Positions 10,441 to 20,634 of a DNA stretch of 64,000 nucleotides are shown here, in pieces. The translations under genes were made by a program, and so were the position numbers. Below the pieces are notes generated by a model. That model did not search any database. It was not told where the DNA came from and saw only the letters and a program-made list of their open reading frames with translations. Source of the DNA: Tenodera sinensis (taxonomy: Eukaryota > Arthropoda > Insecta > Mantodea > Mantidae); NCBI GenBank assembly GCA_030765045.1, contig CM060969.1:52065716-52129715 (forward strand), read 5' to 3'. The first letter of the stretch is position 1; every line of letters begins with the position of its first letter.

Positions 10441-10814
10441 TATAGATTGCCAGCAAACCGTATAGTAATTGAAAATATTGATACGCACTTGTAATGTACA
10501 TAATGGAAACCATCTTATTTTCTTCATGCCAGCATCAAGAGGAAAATCGAAGCGGCCGGAGTAATTACTAATGCAACATCAGCACCAGGCAAGAGTGATT
10601 CTATAAAAGGTTAGCCATTATCTAGTTACTAGCTATTTAGCCTACATTGACTGTCTTTCTGTATTAATAACATTGACTCATTGCATTATATCTTCTATAA
10701 TTAGTTCCATACCATTCCTTTGCTCACTTTTCATTGCTGTCCTTCACTCGATATTTTATTATAACACTTTGGTTGAACAAACTGGATCATATTTATTGCT
10801 GTGCGACTAATATT

Positions 10815-11918
10815 ATGGAAGAGCAAAATAAGAAGCTATTAATTACAAAACGAGCCGTGGCGAAAGCAAGTCTTACTCGCCTTGCCAAATTTGTTAATGA
10901 ATTTCAAACTGGCTCAGAAATTTATTCAATTGAGGTAAGAGTCAAGGAATTGCCTAAAATTAGGGATAAATTTGAAGAGGCACAATCTCAATTAGAATTG
11001 TTTGAAAATTTTGAGAGTCATTCTGCTGACAGAGAAAGTTTTGAATTACTGTACTTCAGCTTAGAAGCAACAATGGCTAAATTATTAGCTCAAAGTGCAA
11101 ATGGAAATGTTAGTAACAGTTCTGTTAGCCCTCCCTTGTCACATACAAGGAGCGCTATGAAGGCAATAAAATTGCCAACTCTTAAAATACCTTCATTTAA
11201 TGGTGATATAACAAACTTTAAGCATTTTATTGATACCTTTGAGAGCCTAGTTGTTAACAATGAAACTTTAGATGATATTCAGTGGTTTCACTACCTTCTC
11301 TCTTCACTAACAGGAGAAGCACATAATTTAATAGCTAACATTCCTGTCACAAGTTGTAATTTCAAGGTTGCATTGGAAACTATTAGCAATCGTTATGACA
11401 ATTTGAGACTTATTGCCTCAGCTCATCTTGCACATTTGTTGAGTTTACCCGCTGCTCACAAATCATCTGCAAAGGAACTTAGGGCCTTAATAAATCAAAC
11501 CATGAGTAATTTAAATGCAATCAAGGCGTTAAACATAGAAATTCCATCGGAAGAATTGATAGTATCTCAACTAGTGTTAGGTAAGTTGGATGTAACTATA
11601 AAGAAAGAATTTGAAGACACATTAGATTCAAATAACTTTCCTGCATTTAAGGATCTTATTACATTTCTAGAAAGAAAATGTAAATCGCTAGAAATAATCA
11701 ATCCAAAATGGAATACAACTTACTCAAGCATGTCAAATGTTAACACACAGAAAGTTGTAAATCACAAACACAACTCCAGTTTTCAACAGGCTGATGCTGT
11801 TATAGCCTTAAACTGTGCATATTGTAATTCTTCACATGCCTTATCAAAATGTAAGGCATTTGTTCAGGCTCCTGTATTAGAACGCAGAGCTTTTGTTAAG
11901 AATGCCAACCTGTTTTAA
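10815..11918 (+). pseudogene. BEL/Pao Gag, N-terminal and central part
   Basis: From ATG 10815 (MEEQNKK) the frame codes a Pao-type Gag with a coiled N-terminal part and the conserved block around LPTLKIPSFNGDITNFKHF, followed by LTGEAHNLI, as in the DUF1759 family. It ends CAYCNSSHALSKCKAF, the first part of the nucleocapsid. The frame runs out at 11918, but the expected zinc knuckle continues from 11893 in the +1 frame, so a 1-nt indel near 11890 breaks Gag. Confidence 0.85.
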
Positions 11919-12747
11919 CTGCTTACGATCTGGTCATACAGTCAGAAATTGTAAATCATCAAATTGTCGCACCTGTGGTAAAAGGCACCACACTTTAGTA
12001 CATCTTGATGGTTCCAAACAGCAATACAGTTTCAGTAACAATGAAGGTTATTCAAGTCATGATCCCTTGCATACAGATAATGGTGTAAATAGCTACTGTG
12101 CATTGAAATTTGAACCTCGTAAACACATTTTGTTGTCTACAGCATTGATTAAAGTTAAAAATCACAAGGGTATTTGGCAGACGTGTAGAGCTTTGCTAGA
12201 TACCGGTTCTCAGTCATGTTTCATATCAGAGGCCTGCGCTCAGAGGTTAAGACTTAGACAACATCATGATCCTAAATCTGTTCAAGGAATTGGCAATACT
12301 GTTTCAGAAACCAAACATGGAATTTGTATCAAAATTGGATCATTTGTAACTGACTTTGTTATGTCAGTAGATTGCTTAATTTTACCCAAGGTGACAGAAA
12401 ATCTGCCTGCAGAGAAAATTGACTGCAGTAATTGGAAATTACCTAGGAATATTTCATTTGCTGATCCTAAATTTCATGAGCCTGGAAAGATAGATATTCT
12501 GTTGGGAGCAGAAGTCTGTTCATACATTCAGCGCCAAGGTAAATTACATCGTGATAATAATCATCCTGTTTTAATGGAAACAGAGTTTGGTTGGGTACTT
12601 GCAGCAAAATATTCAGACTATGGAAGATCCTGTAATACTCCACGGTGGCCGGTAGTATCATGTTTCGCTAAAACTGAAGTTAGTATACAGCACCAATTGC
12701 AGAAATTCTGGGAGATTGAGGAGTTGAATCACAAAAACAATGGATGA
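11893..12747 (+). pseudogene. BEL/Pao nucleocapsid zinc knuckle and aspartic protease
   Basis: CFNCLRSGHTVRNC is a CCHC knuckle, followed by a second Cys/His motif (CRTCGKRHH). The retroviral-type aspartic protease follows with ALLDTGSQSCFIS; DTGS is intact. Downstream LLGAEVC and TEFGWVL are typical of the Pao protease-RT linker. The frame stops at 12747; the linker continues in another frame (ACEAHFTQNT, RFVVRLPFRED) and returns near 12913. Confidence 0.85.
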
Positions 12748-12912
12748 TAAAGCATGCGAGGCTCATTTCACTCAGAATACAACAAGAGATTCGTCAGGAA
12801 GATTTGTGGTTCGACTTCCATTTAGAGAAGATCCTAAGAAGTTAGATGAGTCTAAGATGATGGCCACAAGAAGATTACATCAGTTAGAAAGAAAACTAAT
12901 CAGAACCAAACA

Positions 12913-14253
12913 TTGAAGGAAGATTATGTGCACTTTTTACAAGAATATGAAGCACTGGGTCACATGCAAGTGGCAAGACCCACTACAAGACTTTGTTATT
13001 ATATGCCTCATCATGCAATAATTAAGACAGACAGCTCAACTACGAAGACAAGAGTAGTTTTTGACTGTTCTGCAGCTTCTAAGAATGGATTTTCATTGAA
13101 TGATTTATTGTATGTTGGTCCTACTATTCAACAGGACATTTGTTCTATCATCCTAAGATTTAGGACACATGAAGTAGCATTTACTGCTGATGTTGCCAAA
13201 ATGTATAGACAAATTTGGTTACATCCAGATGATCAAGTATATAAAAGAATACTGTGGAGAAGTGACCCTACAGCTCCAATACAAGAGTATCAGCTGAAGA
13301 CTGTAACGTATGGTATGGCTTGTTCTCCATTTCTAGCTATTCGTTGCCTCCAGCAATTGGCTCATGATGAAGCACATAAGGTTCCAAAGGCTGCTGCAAT
13401 TGCATTGAATGATTTTTATGTTGATGATTGTATTTCAGGATGTGCAACCTTACATGAGGCACAAAAACTTCAGAAGGAATTGGTAGCCATGTTAAAAAAG
13501 GGTGGATTTTTGTTGCGTAAGTGGTCCAGCAATTATTCTGAGTTTTTAACTAACATCACACCAGACCAAAGAGAAACTAGTTTACCATTACAGCTTGACA
13601 AAAATGGAGTGAAAACACTTGGACTACTATGGCATTCTCCTGAGGACAAGTTTCAGATTGCAAGAAGTCTTAAAATTAACTGCTACGCACAAGCATATAC
13701 AAAAAGAGTAGTATTGTCAGTAGTTTCTGGTATATTTGATCCCTTAGGCCTCATAAGTCCTATTGTTATTATATGCAAGATGTTTCTAAAAAGTTTATGG
13801 CAAGAGAAATTAATGTGGGACCAACCCATATCAGAAGAATTGGCTACAGATTGGAAGAAGCTCCACATCCAACTTCATTTGATTGATAACATTCGCATAG
13901 ATCGCAAAGTAGTTGGTTATGATTCTGTAGGCAATATAGAGTTACGTGGTCTTTGCGATGCTTCAGAAAAGGCATATGGCGGATGTATATATGTCCATTC
14001 ATCAAATAAGAAAGGAGTTACATGTGTAAAACTTCTTTGTGCCAAGTCTCGAGTTGCACCACTAAAGAAATTATCACTTCCACGTTTAGAATTATGTGGT
14101 GCATTGCTTCTTGCTCGTCTATTGGAAAAAGTCAAAAAAGCACTGAACTTATCATTTAAGCACGTATACTTGTGGACAGATTCTACTGTGGTATTGTCAT
14201 GGTTGTCAGCACCTTCAACACAATGGAAAACTTTTGTAGCTAATAGTTTCTGA
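12913..14253 (+). pseudogene. BEL/Pao reverse transcriptase and start of RNase H
   Basis: The RT blocks run in order: TRVVFDCSAAS, LNDLLYVGP, FTADVAKMYRQIWLHPDDQ, and FYVDDCISG as the catalytic YVDD. The Pao-specific connection (KTLGLLWHSPED, FDPLGLISP) follows, then RNase H with LCDASEKAYGGCIY, LPRLELCGALL and WTDSTVVLSWL. The frame is lost at 14253. The next conserved block (WRHVPSQHNPADLISRG) is in another frame around 14285-14330, and a nonsense codon follows before 14405. Confidence 0.88.
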
Positions 14254-14404
14254 AATTCAAGATATTTCTGAAAATGCAATATGGAGACATGTTCCTTCAC
14301 AACACAACCCAGCAGATTTGATATCAAGGGGTGTGTTTCATGAGAATCTTATAAATGACAAATTATGGTGAGAAGAACCAATTTGGTTACATGAAGAACC
14401 AAAG

Positions 14405-15748
14405 GTGTGGCCTGTACTGGGTACCATTTCAAACCCTCAGGAAGCTCCAGAGTTAAGATTCAAAACAACTTGTCATGTTGCAACTATTAGTGACGATGGA
14501 ATAATCACACGATTCTCCAGCCTATCCAAATTGCAATACATTGTAGCATATGTATATAGATTTTGTAAGAATTGTGTTAAGTCAAAGGCATACAGAATAA
14601 CTGGATCTCTCACACTTACAGAGATTCAAGATTCATTGAGTAAATGCATTCAAATTGCACAGCAATCAGTATTTAGCATAGAAGTGCAGCAACTAGCAAT
14701 GAAACAGGCAGTTAATATTAACAGTCGTTTGAGATCTTTAAATCCTTTTCTCGACAGTAGAGGACTACTTCGAGTTGGTGGACGGTTAGAACACTAACCT
14801 AACGTATGATCAAAAGCATCCTCTAATTTGCCACGTCATCATTTAACCAATCTGATTATACAGCATGAACATAAACGATTGTTGCATGCAGGTTGTCAAC
14901 TTTTATTGGCTTCTCTTAGGGAAAGATATTGGATATTAAATGGCAGAAACACTGTTAGACATTTGATTCATAATTGCATAATATGTTATAAGCTAAAGGT
15001 AGAAACACCAAAACAGTAAATGGGACAACTCCCGCGTGCATGAGTGGAAGCAATTAAACCATTCTTGAATTGTGGCATTGATTACGCAGGGCCATTTTAC
15101 ATAAAGTCTAGCACTCGCAGAACAACGACAAAGGTAAAGTGCTATGTATCTTTATTTGTTTGTTTTACTACCAGAGCACCACATTTTGGCGGCCTGTGGG
15201 AAGCAGGTGTAAAATCTTTTAAATACCACCTTAGACGTGTTATGGGCGCATCATGTCTTACTTATGAAGAATTCCATACCCTATCCTGTCAGATAGAAGC
15301 TTGTCTGAATTCCAGACCTTTAGTTCCTCTCTCATCTGATCCTAAAGATCTCAAAGTTCTGACTCCTGGTCATTTCTTAATTGGTACAGCTTTAAACAGT
15401 TTACCCCAGCCAGATCTCGGTAGTGCTAAACTTAGCTTGCTAACTAGGTGGGAGAAATTACAGCAACAACTTCAGGAATTCTGGTCCAGATGGTCACGTG
15501 AATATTTGCATCATCTTCAGCAGCAATCTAAGTGGAACAGTCCACATGCAAATGTCAAGCAGGGTGCAGTCGTCATAGTGAAAGAAGACAACCTTCCTCC
15601 ACTCTGCTGGAAGCTGGCAGTGGTTGAGGGACTGCATCCAGGAGCAGATGGGTTAGTTCGAGTTGCAACAATTCGCACAGCAACTGGGGTATTTAAAAGA
15701 CCTATTGTTAAACTGTGTCCTCTTCCTCAAGAGACAGACATAATTTAA
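14405..15748 (+). pseudogene. BEL/Pao integrase, in three pieces with catalytic core deletion
   Basis: 14405-14797 gives the RNase H-integrase linker ending LRVGGRLEH. 14828-15019 carries the HHCC zinc domain (HHLTNLII, HEHKRLLHAG, CIICYK). 15044-15748 opens with NCGIDYAGPF, the first catalytic Asp, then at CFTTRA|PHFGGLWEAGVK jumps past the section that should hold the second catalytic Asp (DNGTNF-type). The glutamate region, NSRPL, and the C-terminal domain to QETDII follow. The missing core plus the stops at 14797 and 15019 mean this integrase cannot work. Confidence 0.87.
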
Positions 15749-15846
15749 TGCATGCACTGATATAATTGTTTTACCATTAATTCATTGTATTTTGTTCTTA
15801 CAATTGTGTTTATGAAGAAATAAGACTTATTTCTTGGCGGCCGGTA

Positions 15847-15997
15847 TGTTCAGTGACTGATATTTTAATTGCAGTCGAAAGGTTGGCTAGCCTGTTTTTG
15901 ATGGTTGCCAAGGGAGGTAACTATGTACTATGTAAATAACTATGTAGAATAAATGATCGAAAAGGATACAGTCCATTTTATTACCATGACGGTAACA
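15847..15997 (+). repeat. 3' LTR of BEL/Pao element (151 bp)
   Basis: Starts TGTTCAGTGACTG and ends GACGGTAACA, preceded by the polypurine tract at about 15835-15845. Compared with the 5' LTR it has an additional 19 nt at about 15922-15945, where ACTATGTA-type words are repeated, so local slippage is likely. Confidence 0.9.
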
Positions 15998-16101
15998 AAC
16001 ATATTAAGTGAGGCATCTGTTGTTTGGAATTAAACTTGATTGATGGCATTTTAGTTAAATAATGGTAAGCTTAAAACAATAAATGTTTCTTTATTCTTTT
16101 T

Positions 16102-16930
16102 ACTTTCTCTACTGGTAAGTAGGGGAAGTATTGTATTCCACCCAAAAATTCAATGTCAAGATTTCACCAGAAATATATGTTTTGAGACCCCCTGAATCCG
16201 AAAAAAGCATTTTTAGAAAAAGGTCTGTGTGTGTGTCTGTGGACAGCATAACTCAAAAACGAAAAGTAGGTTAAAAACCAAAGTTGGTATTTAAGTTTAA
16301 TGTCTTTCAAGGATGCGACACAAAGATTTTAAAGAAAATAGCCCCACCCTAAACTACCCTTTACATGGAAAATTTTGATTTTCTTGAAAATGGCTCTAAC
16401 GATTTTGATTAAAATGTCATATGTTTGAGATATTTTTATGACAAATGAAATGTATATCTTGAATTTTCTGGCTATAGTCCCTGTAGTCGTATTTACTCTG
16501 GACGACTTTTGCATAACTGATAAACCGTTAGAGATAGACCAAATCGAACTATACAAAAAAAATGTAGATCTTGGTAAAATACACAATTTATGTCTGAATA
16601 AATTTTCTTGTAGGGTGAACCATTTCGGAGATATTCCTTGTTATGTGTATGAGTTTGGGAAAACTTAAAACTTTAGCGAAATGCAACAAAGTTGTTCATT
16701 TTTTTATATGTTAATCGTGCAAAGAGAACGGAATCTCAAAGCTTAAAAAGATTTGACTGTCACACAAAGCCTGCTGTATTCTAATATCCCCCTTGCACCT
16801 ACAAGGAAATAAGCAATAAGATAATTTGTACGAAGGTTTATCTTAACTAACATGGAGATATAGGAATGAGAGTTTGTTAGAATGGTTAGTACAACAGTAG
16901 AGAAAGTCATGTGAGTGCAACACATCAGAT
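16102..16930 (+). repeat. Non-autonomous repeat with terminal inverted repeats ACTTTCTCTACTG (best copy)
   Basis: ACTTTCTCTACTG at 16102-16114 is inverted perfectly as CAGTAGAGAAAGT at 16895-16907, about 806 bp apart. The inside is AT-rich and has no coding capacity. Homologous copies lie at 9800-10003(-), 28465-28607, 44590-45285, 55232-55953(-), 57095-57710 and several fragments. Homology extends beyond the inverted repeat to CATGTGAGTGCAACACATCAG, shared with the 55232 copy, so the true 3' end may lie near 16930. It ends about 70 bases from the ZNF593 exon. A MITE-like DNA element is the best guess; the superfamily is unknown. Confidence 0.75.
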
Positions 16931-17002
16931 TTTTTTATTTATTTTCTGGCATGTGATGATAATCTTTACAATAATTTTATACAACCAATATCTGATACTT
17001 AC

Positions 17003-17103
17003 GCGCAATGCAAGCAGTAGAATTGGGCATTTCCTGGTTTATCAAAATCTACTTCTTGGTTTAGCAGTTTCTGAGCATTTTCCTCTTTTAAGTCTTCGTC
17101 TAT
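17003..17103 (-). CDS. ZNF593: ZNF593/Bud20-type zinc-finger protein, internal coding exon
   Basis: Minus-strand exon of 101 nt between an acceptor (CCATTACAG) and a donor (GC|GTAAGT, plus strand 16997-17002). It codes IDEDLKEENAQKLLNQ, EVDFDKPGNAQ and FYCLHC and ends two bases into an Ala codon that the 9207 exon completes. The CxxC half of the C2H2 finger is here and the His half in the next exon, so the finger is split by a 7.8-kb intron. Acceptor phase requires the missing first exon to end on a complete codon. The protein family is short (about 110-140 residues), so one N-terminal exon of roughly 30 codons is expected further upstream, at higher coordinates. Confidence 0.87.
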
Positions 17104-17830
17104 CTGTAATGGATGGAAACAAGCAACATATAGCATTAGGTAAATGCAACACAAAAATGTGTAAGGAAAGTGTTACCAATAACAATAAAAATAATAAAAT
17201 TACATAATTTATCCTATCACGATAACCCCTTTAAATCAGGTATTTTACTAAATGCAAGTTTATGTTGTTTAAAGAAATTTTTATTTCATTGGACTATAAT
17301 TTTGGGTTCCCTTATACTTGAAAGCCAGTGTATACAAGATGTTAGAAAATGTATCATGGAACAGTTAATATGATAGCTCGCTACTGTGGTGAGTGAAAAG
17401 TGAGATTTACCACTTGCATAAACTTGGAATAAACCTCTATTAGACGTTATTCCCTGGTTATTCCCTAGAGAATAAGCATGGAATAAGTTATTCTATGATT
17501 TTAGGAGGGGTTAAGTAGTTATTCCAAGAATAGAGGATAAAAATAAAATGGCTATTTGAGTCCTCGAAACGATCTTGTCTGGTATAAATGATACATTTAT
17601 TTATAACTATCACTTGCCCATGATTTGATAATTTATCCCTAAAACTTTTGGACTTAGGTTGCACTTGCCCAATAGCCTTGTCTTTCTTTGGAAACATTTA
17701 AAAAATACTACTTAACACACTTATTTAATTAAAACTCTTAGGACATTATGAGGAATAAAAAATAGATAAAAATCACCAGGAACACAATATACAAAAGCAC
17801 TGTTGAACAACCACAAATACCACAGGAAGA
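17104..17830. other. Intronic/intergenic AT-rich DNA upstream of ZNF593 exon, no gene seen
   Basis: Beyond the acceptor of the ZNF593 exon the sequence is AT-rich with stops in every frame. No recognisable exon 1, RNA gene or element was found. Confidence 0.5.
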
Positions 17831-17839
17831 AAAGTGAGA

Positions 17840-18245
17840 AGAGAAAACCATGTGAATGTAATATGTTGCATTTATATTTCAGTCACAGGAAACTGCATGA
17901 ATTTTTTGAAGGGCAAGTAGAGGACATGTGAATGTGTTACATGAAAGAAAAGCAACTAGAGAATACCAATAATACAAGTAGAGAATGCAATACATTGCAT
18001 TTGTATTTCGACAACATAGAAAAGTGTATGAATTACTTGTAGAAGAGCGAGAACAGAAATATATGTGAATATGTTACATAAAAGGAAAGTGAGTTAAGAA
18101 AAACTATGTGAATGTAATTTGTTGCACTTGTATTTCAATCATATAGAAAATTGTATGCTGAAGAGCGAGCAGAGAACACATGAATGTGTTTCGTGAAAGA
18201 AAAGCAAATACAGAAAACCATGTGCATGTAATATGTTGCCTGGTA
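17840..18245. repeat. Degenerate tandem repeat, period about 115-130 bp, 3-4 copies
   Basis: The phrase 'ccatgtgaatgtaatatgttgcatttatatttca' recurs in mutated form at about 17847, 17980, 18103 and 18215. Each time it is followed by a 'gaagagcgag...agaacatatgtgaatgtgttac' segment. Periods shrink from about 130 to 115 bp. Confidence 0.7.
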
Positions 18246-18372
18246 AAATGGATAGCATGAAAACCTTCTGTATGAAAAAGCATTTAGATTTGCCAATTTT
18301 CATTGCATTCAGATGAATTACCATCATTAACCATAGCAGCCTATAAGGTGCAAACTAACAAACATTCACTTT

Positions 18373-18497
18373 TATTTAGGTAGAATCAGGACTTAAACAT
18401 TCAATGCCATACTAGCTGGGATTTGAACCATGGATCTTCTGCTTATCGAGCGGCTGCTTTAACCACTAAGCTACCACTGCCAACTTGCCAGTATGAC
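18373..18497 (-). mobile_element. tRNA-derived SINE, minus strand (left arm of an inverted pair)
   Basis: The minus strand reads GTAGCTTAGTGGTTAAAGC, a tRNA A-box, and then GGTTCAAATCC, a B-box, followed by a short unique tail (GGCATTGAATGTTTAAGTCC). It is the inverted partner of 18583-18705. Confidence 0.8.
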
Positions 18498-18582
18498 AAT
18501 GTCCCGAGCCGATTCATACTTTCCCGGTAGACCACAAGGGAATCTCACATCAGAGATAAATACCTCAAAGAGTGGCTTACAA

Positions 18583-18705
18583 GTCATACTGGCAAGTTGG
18601 TCATGGTAGCTTAGTTAAAGCAGTTCTCAATATGCAGAAGATCCGTGGTTCAAATCCTGCCTATGGCATTGAATTTTTCAGTCCTGATTCCACCTCTTAA
18701 ACATT
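18583..18705 (+). mobile_element. tRNA-derived SINE, plus strand (right arm of an inverted pair)
   Basis: Same unit as 18373-18497 in the opposite orientation, with GTAGCTTAGTTAAAGC and GGTTCAAATCC. The A-box has lost about two bases (GTGG to G). The two arms are separated by about 85 bp and could form a hairpin. Confidence 0.8.
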
Positions 18706-19264
18706 GCCTACACACAGCTTGAGTGTTTAAAAACACCAGCAGTAACTTTGTTGAAATAAATAATATTCACTTATTTATATACAGAATGGAAGAGAAGTCA
18801 TTACATTAATTTAAACCAGAGATAGATCTCGGTATTTGGAACACATTTTGTATCTTACGTTTGTGTCTCTGACCATTTCTTATGGAGATATTTTAGTTTT
18901 ATAGAAAACACGCTGGCAACACTGCAGGTTTCACTTTCACATAAACAAACACACGTCACGGAGCCGCGCGGCTCGTTAATGTAAACATGAAGACATAGTA
19001 CCATGCCGTGTCTGCTACGTCGTAACAAATAAGTACCTCTGAATTCTCCAGTAACGCATACTGTAATCTAAGCTCACAATCCAAGGATATTGTTTATCAT
19101 TTCCTTCAACATCAAACTTACATCGTTTCGTAGCTGATACTGCTATAATTTAATAAACCAAACCATCTATCTGACTTATAAACACAAAGGTACATTTGTA
19201 CGCTCTTAGAAAAGTGTACCAAATGATATTTTTAAGGTGACAGCAAAATAAGCAATGAACCAAA
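18706..19264. other. No gene seen; short GC-richer patch at 18950-19030
   Basis: AT-rich DNA with a small CpG-containing patch (about 18950-19030, GAGCCGCGCGGCTC palindrome). It could be a promoter remnant, but no exon was recognised next to it. Confidence 0.3.
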
Positions 19265-19517
19265 TGGTTCACCCACTTCGCAGGTACTGTTCAAAATGTC
19301 CACCATTTGCGCACCTGCAAGCCTCACACCTTTTTAACCAATTACGTCGCACTCTAACAAAAACACCCTCATTGTTGCGTATTTCTTCCGCAGCCAGATT
19401 AATGCATTCTCTCAAAGATTTGAGGGCAGTAGTTGCTGTTTTGTAGATCCTGCTTTTACACGTCTCCCCAGAAGAAAAAAACTCCAGAGGACTCACACCG
19501 GGTGGAAGGGAAGTCAT
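19265..19517 (-). pseudogene. Mariner/IS630-type transposase C-terminal fragment
   Basis: On the minus strand, 82 open residues read PPGVSPLEFFSSGE, then LRECINLAAEEIRNN and FVRVRRNWLKRCEACRCANG followed by GHFEQYL. The D/E-LSPLDFF block and the closing 'C-x-ANGGHFEHL' signature identify the end of a mariner/IS630-family DDE transposase. The upstream two thirds are absent. Confidence 0.75.
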
Positions 19518-19567
19518 TACACCATAGAAGACCTCGGTATTTTGTATCTTACGTTTTTGTCTCTGGC

Positions 19568-19570
<3 letters not shown>

Positions 19571-19660
<90 letters not shown>

Positions 19661-19665
19661 TATTA
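19571..19665. repeat. (TTA)n microsatellite
   Basis: About 30 uninterrupted TTA units. It abuts the tail of the minus-strand SINE at 19668-19915 and probably grew from that SINE's tail. Confidence 0.95.
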
Positions 19666-19667
19666 AC

Positions 19668-19915
19668 GTCCTCCAACATTGTGTCATATCGGACGAATGA
19701 ACGAAATGAAATGGGTGAAATTATGCTCAAATGAGTCCGAGGTCCATGGAGCTTTAAGTTACCCGACATTCGTCTTCTCAGGGTAGGAAAAACCTTGGAA
19801 AAAACCTTACCCCGATAACTTACCCTTAGCGAGATTCGAACTCGCGACCTCTTGAACGTGAGGCAGACACGGTAACCATCACATTTCCTACAGAGCTCGT
19901 TTTGTCGAAAACAAG
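19668..19915 (-). mobile_element. tRNA-derived SINE, minus strand
   Basis: The minus strand reads GATGGTTACCGTGTCTGCCTCACG, a tRNA-like A-box, then GAGTTCGAATCTCGC, a B-box. A body with GGTTTTTTCCAAGGTTTTTCC and an (ATA)n tail at 19571-19665 follows. The 56785-56910 repeat has a similar head. Confidence 0.8.
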
Positions 19916-19934
19916 CTGCCAACTACCGATTGTC

Positions 19935-20634
19935 ACTTTCATTGGTTCAGCACATGAACAAACACTACTGCTACCACGCATCTCCTATGTTTACTGCACG
20001 AACGTATGCCAATCACAACCGTTACCTGCCAAAACATAGGCTAAAGTGAAAGTGGTCAACCTGTTTACATTCGGAAACACAACGTTGTCGACATACCTTG
20101 CGTCTGAAAAAGTCGTTTGGAGTATTCCTTCACGTCTTTTAAGTGATTAATTATTTCGAAACCGTGTGTAATATCCCATAATTATTACCGAAGCTATGTC
20201 AGAAATAAGTTACTCTACGCATCTTACAAGTAACAAACTGTTATCTTCGTACATTCTTGTGGAATTATGCATCCAATTTGGAACAAAAACCATTTATTTT
20301 TTCGAAATCGGCTGATCAAAGAACAAAATGCCATCAGACTTTTTTGTTTGTAATACTTCCACGAAGCACATTTGAAGGAATACTATTTAAAACAGTATAA
20401 CATATCCAGAATATCAGCAAAATACATGTAGTTTTATGATAACAAAGTTAAATACTACCCAAGTTAAACAACAAATAGTGCAGCAATATGCTACTAGGAA
20501 GTGTAGCCATGTAAAGATGAAGCTAAATTATTCACAGCAAACATAAAGGATTGGCTACTTCATAAGATACAAAAACATCGTTCAAAATGTAAAAGAGCTT
20601 TAAGTGTGAATGTTGGTAACATTTTGTGCAATAG
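19935..20634. other. No gene seen
   Basis: Mixed-composition DNA without recognisable coding sequence. A minus-strand GCAAG|GTATGT donor-like site at about 20094 is not attached to a convincing exon. Confidence 0.4.

Larger units (their letters stand above)
10284..15997 (+). mobile_element. Complete BEL/Pao LTR retrotransposon with 5-bp target duplication, coding region decayed
   Basis: Two LTRs (10284-10415 and 15847-15997), each starting TGTTCAG and ending GGTAACA, bracket gag-pol. AACAT precedes the left LTR (10279-10283) and follows the right one (15998-16002), giving a clean 5-bp target-site duplication. The primer-binding region starts directly after the left LTR, and a G-rich polypurine tract (GGCGGCCGG) precedes the right LTR. 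The gag, zinc knuckle, protease, RT, RNase H and integrase parts occur in BEL order but in several frames. Few differences separate the LTRs by eye, apart from a 19-nt indel. Confidence 0.93.
9208..17002 (-). other. ZNF593 intron containing BEL/Pao element and inverted repeat copies
   Basis: A 7.8-kb intron bounded by consensus GT and AG. It holds a minus-strand fragment of the 0.8-kb TIR repeat (about 9800-10000), the BEL/Pao element (10284-15997) and a plus-strand full copy of the same repeat (16102-16930). The stretch 9208-9795 is AT-rich with no other feature seen. Confidence 0.8.

Noticed and set aside
19571..19665. Coding homopolymer (poly-Ile) frame over the TTA repeat
   Set aside because: Simple-sequence artefact.
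20050..20140. ZNF593 exon 1 ending at GCAAG|GTATGT on the minus strand
   Set aside because: In the required phase there is a stop codon and no match to the basic N-terminus expected for ZNF593.
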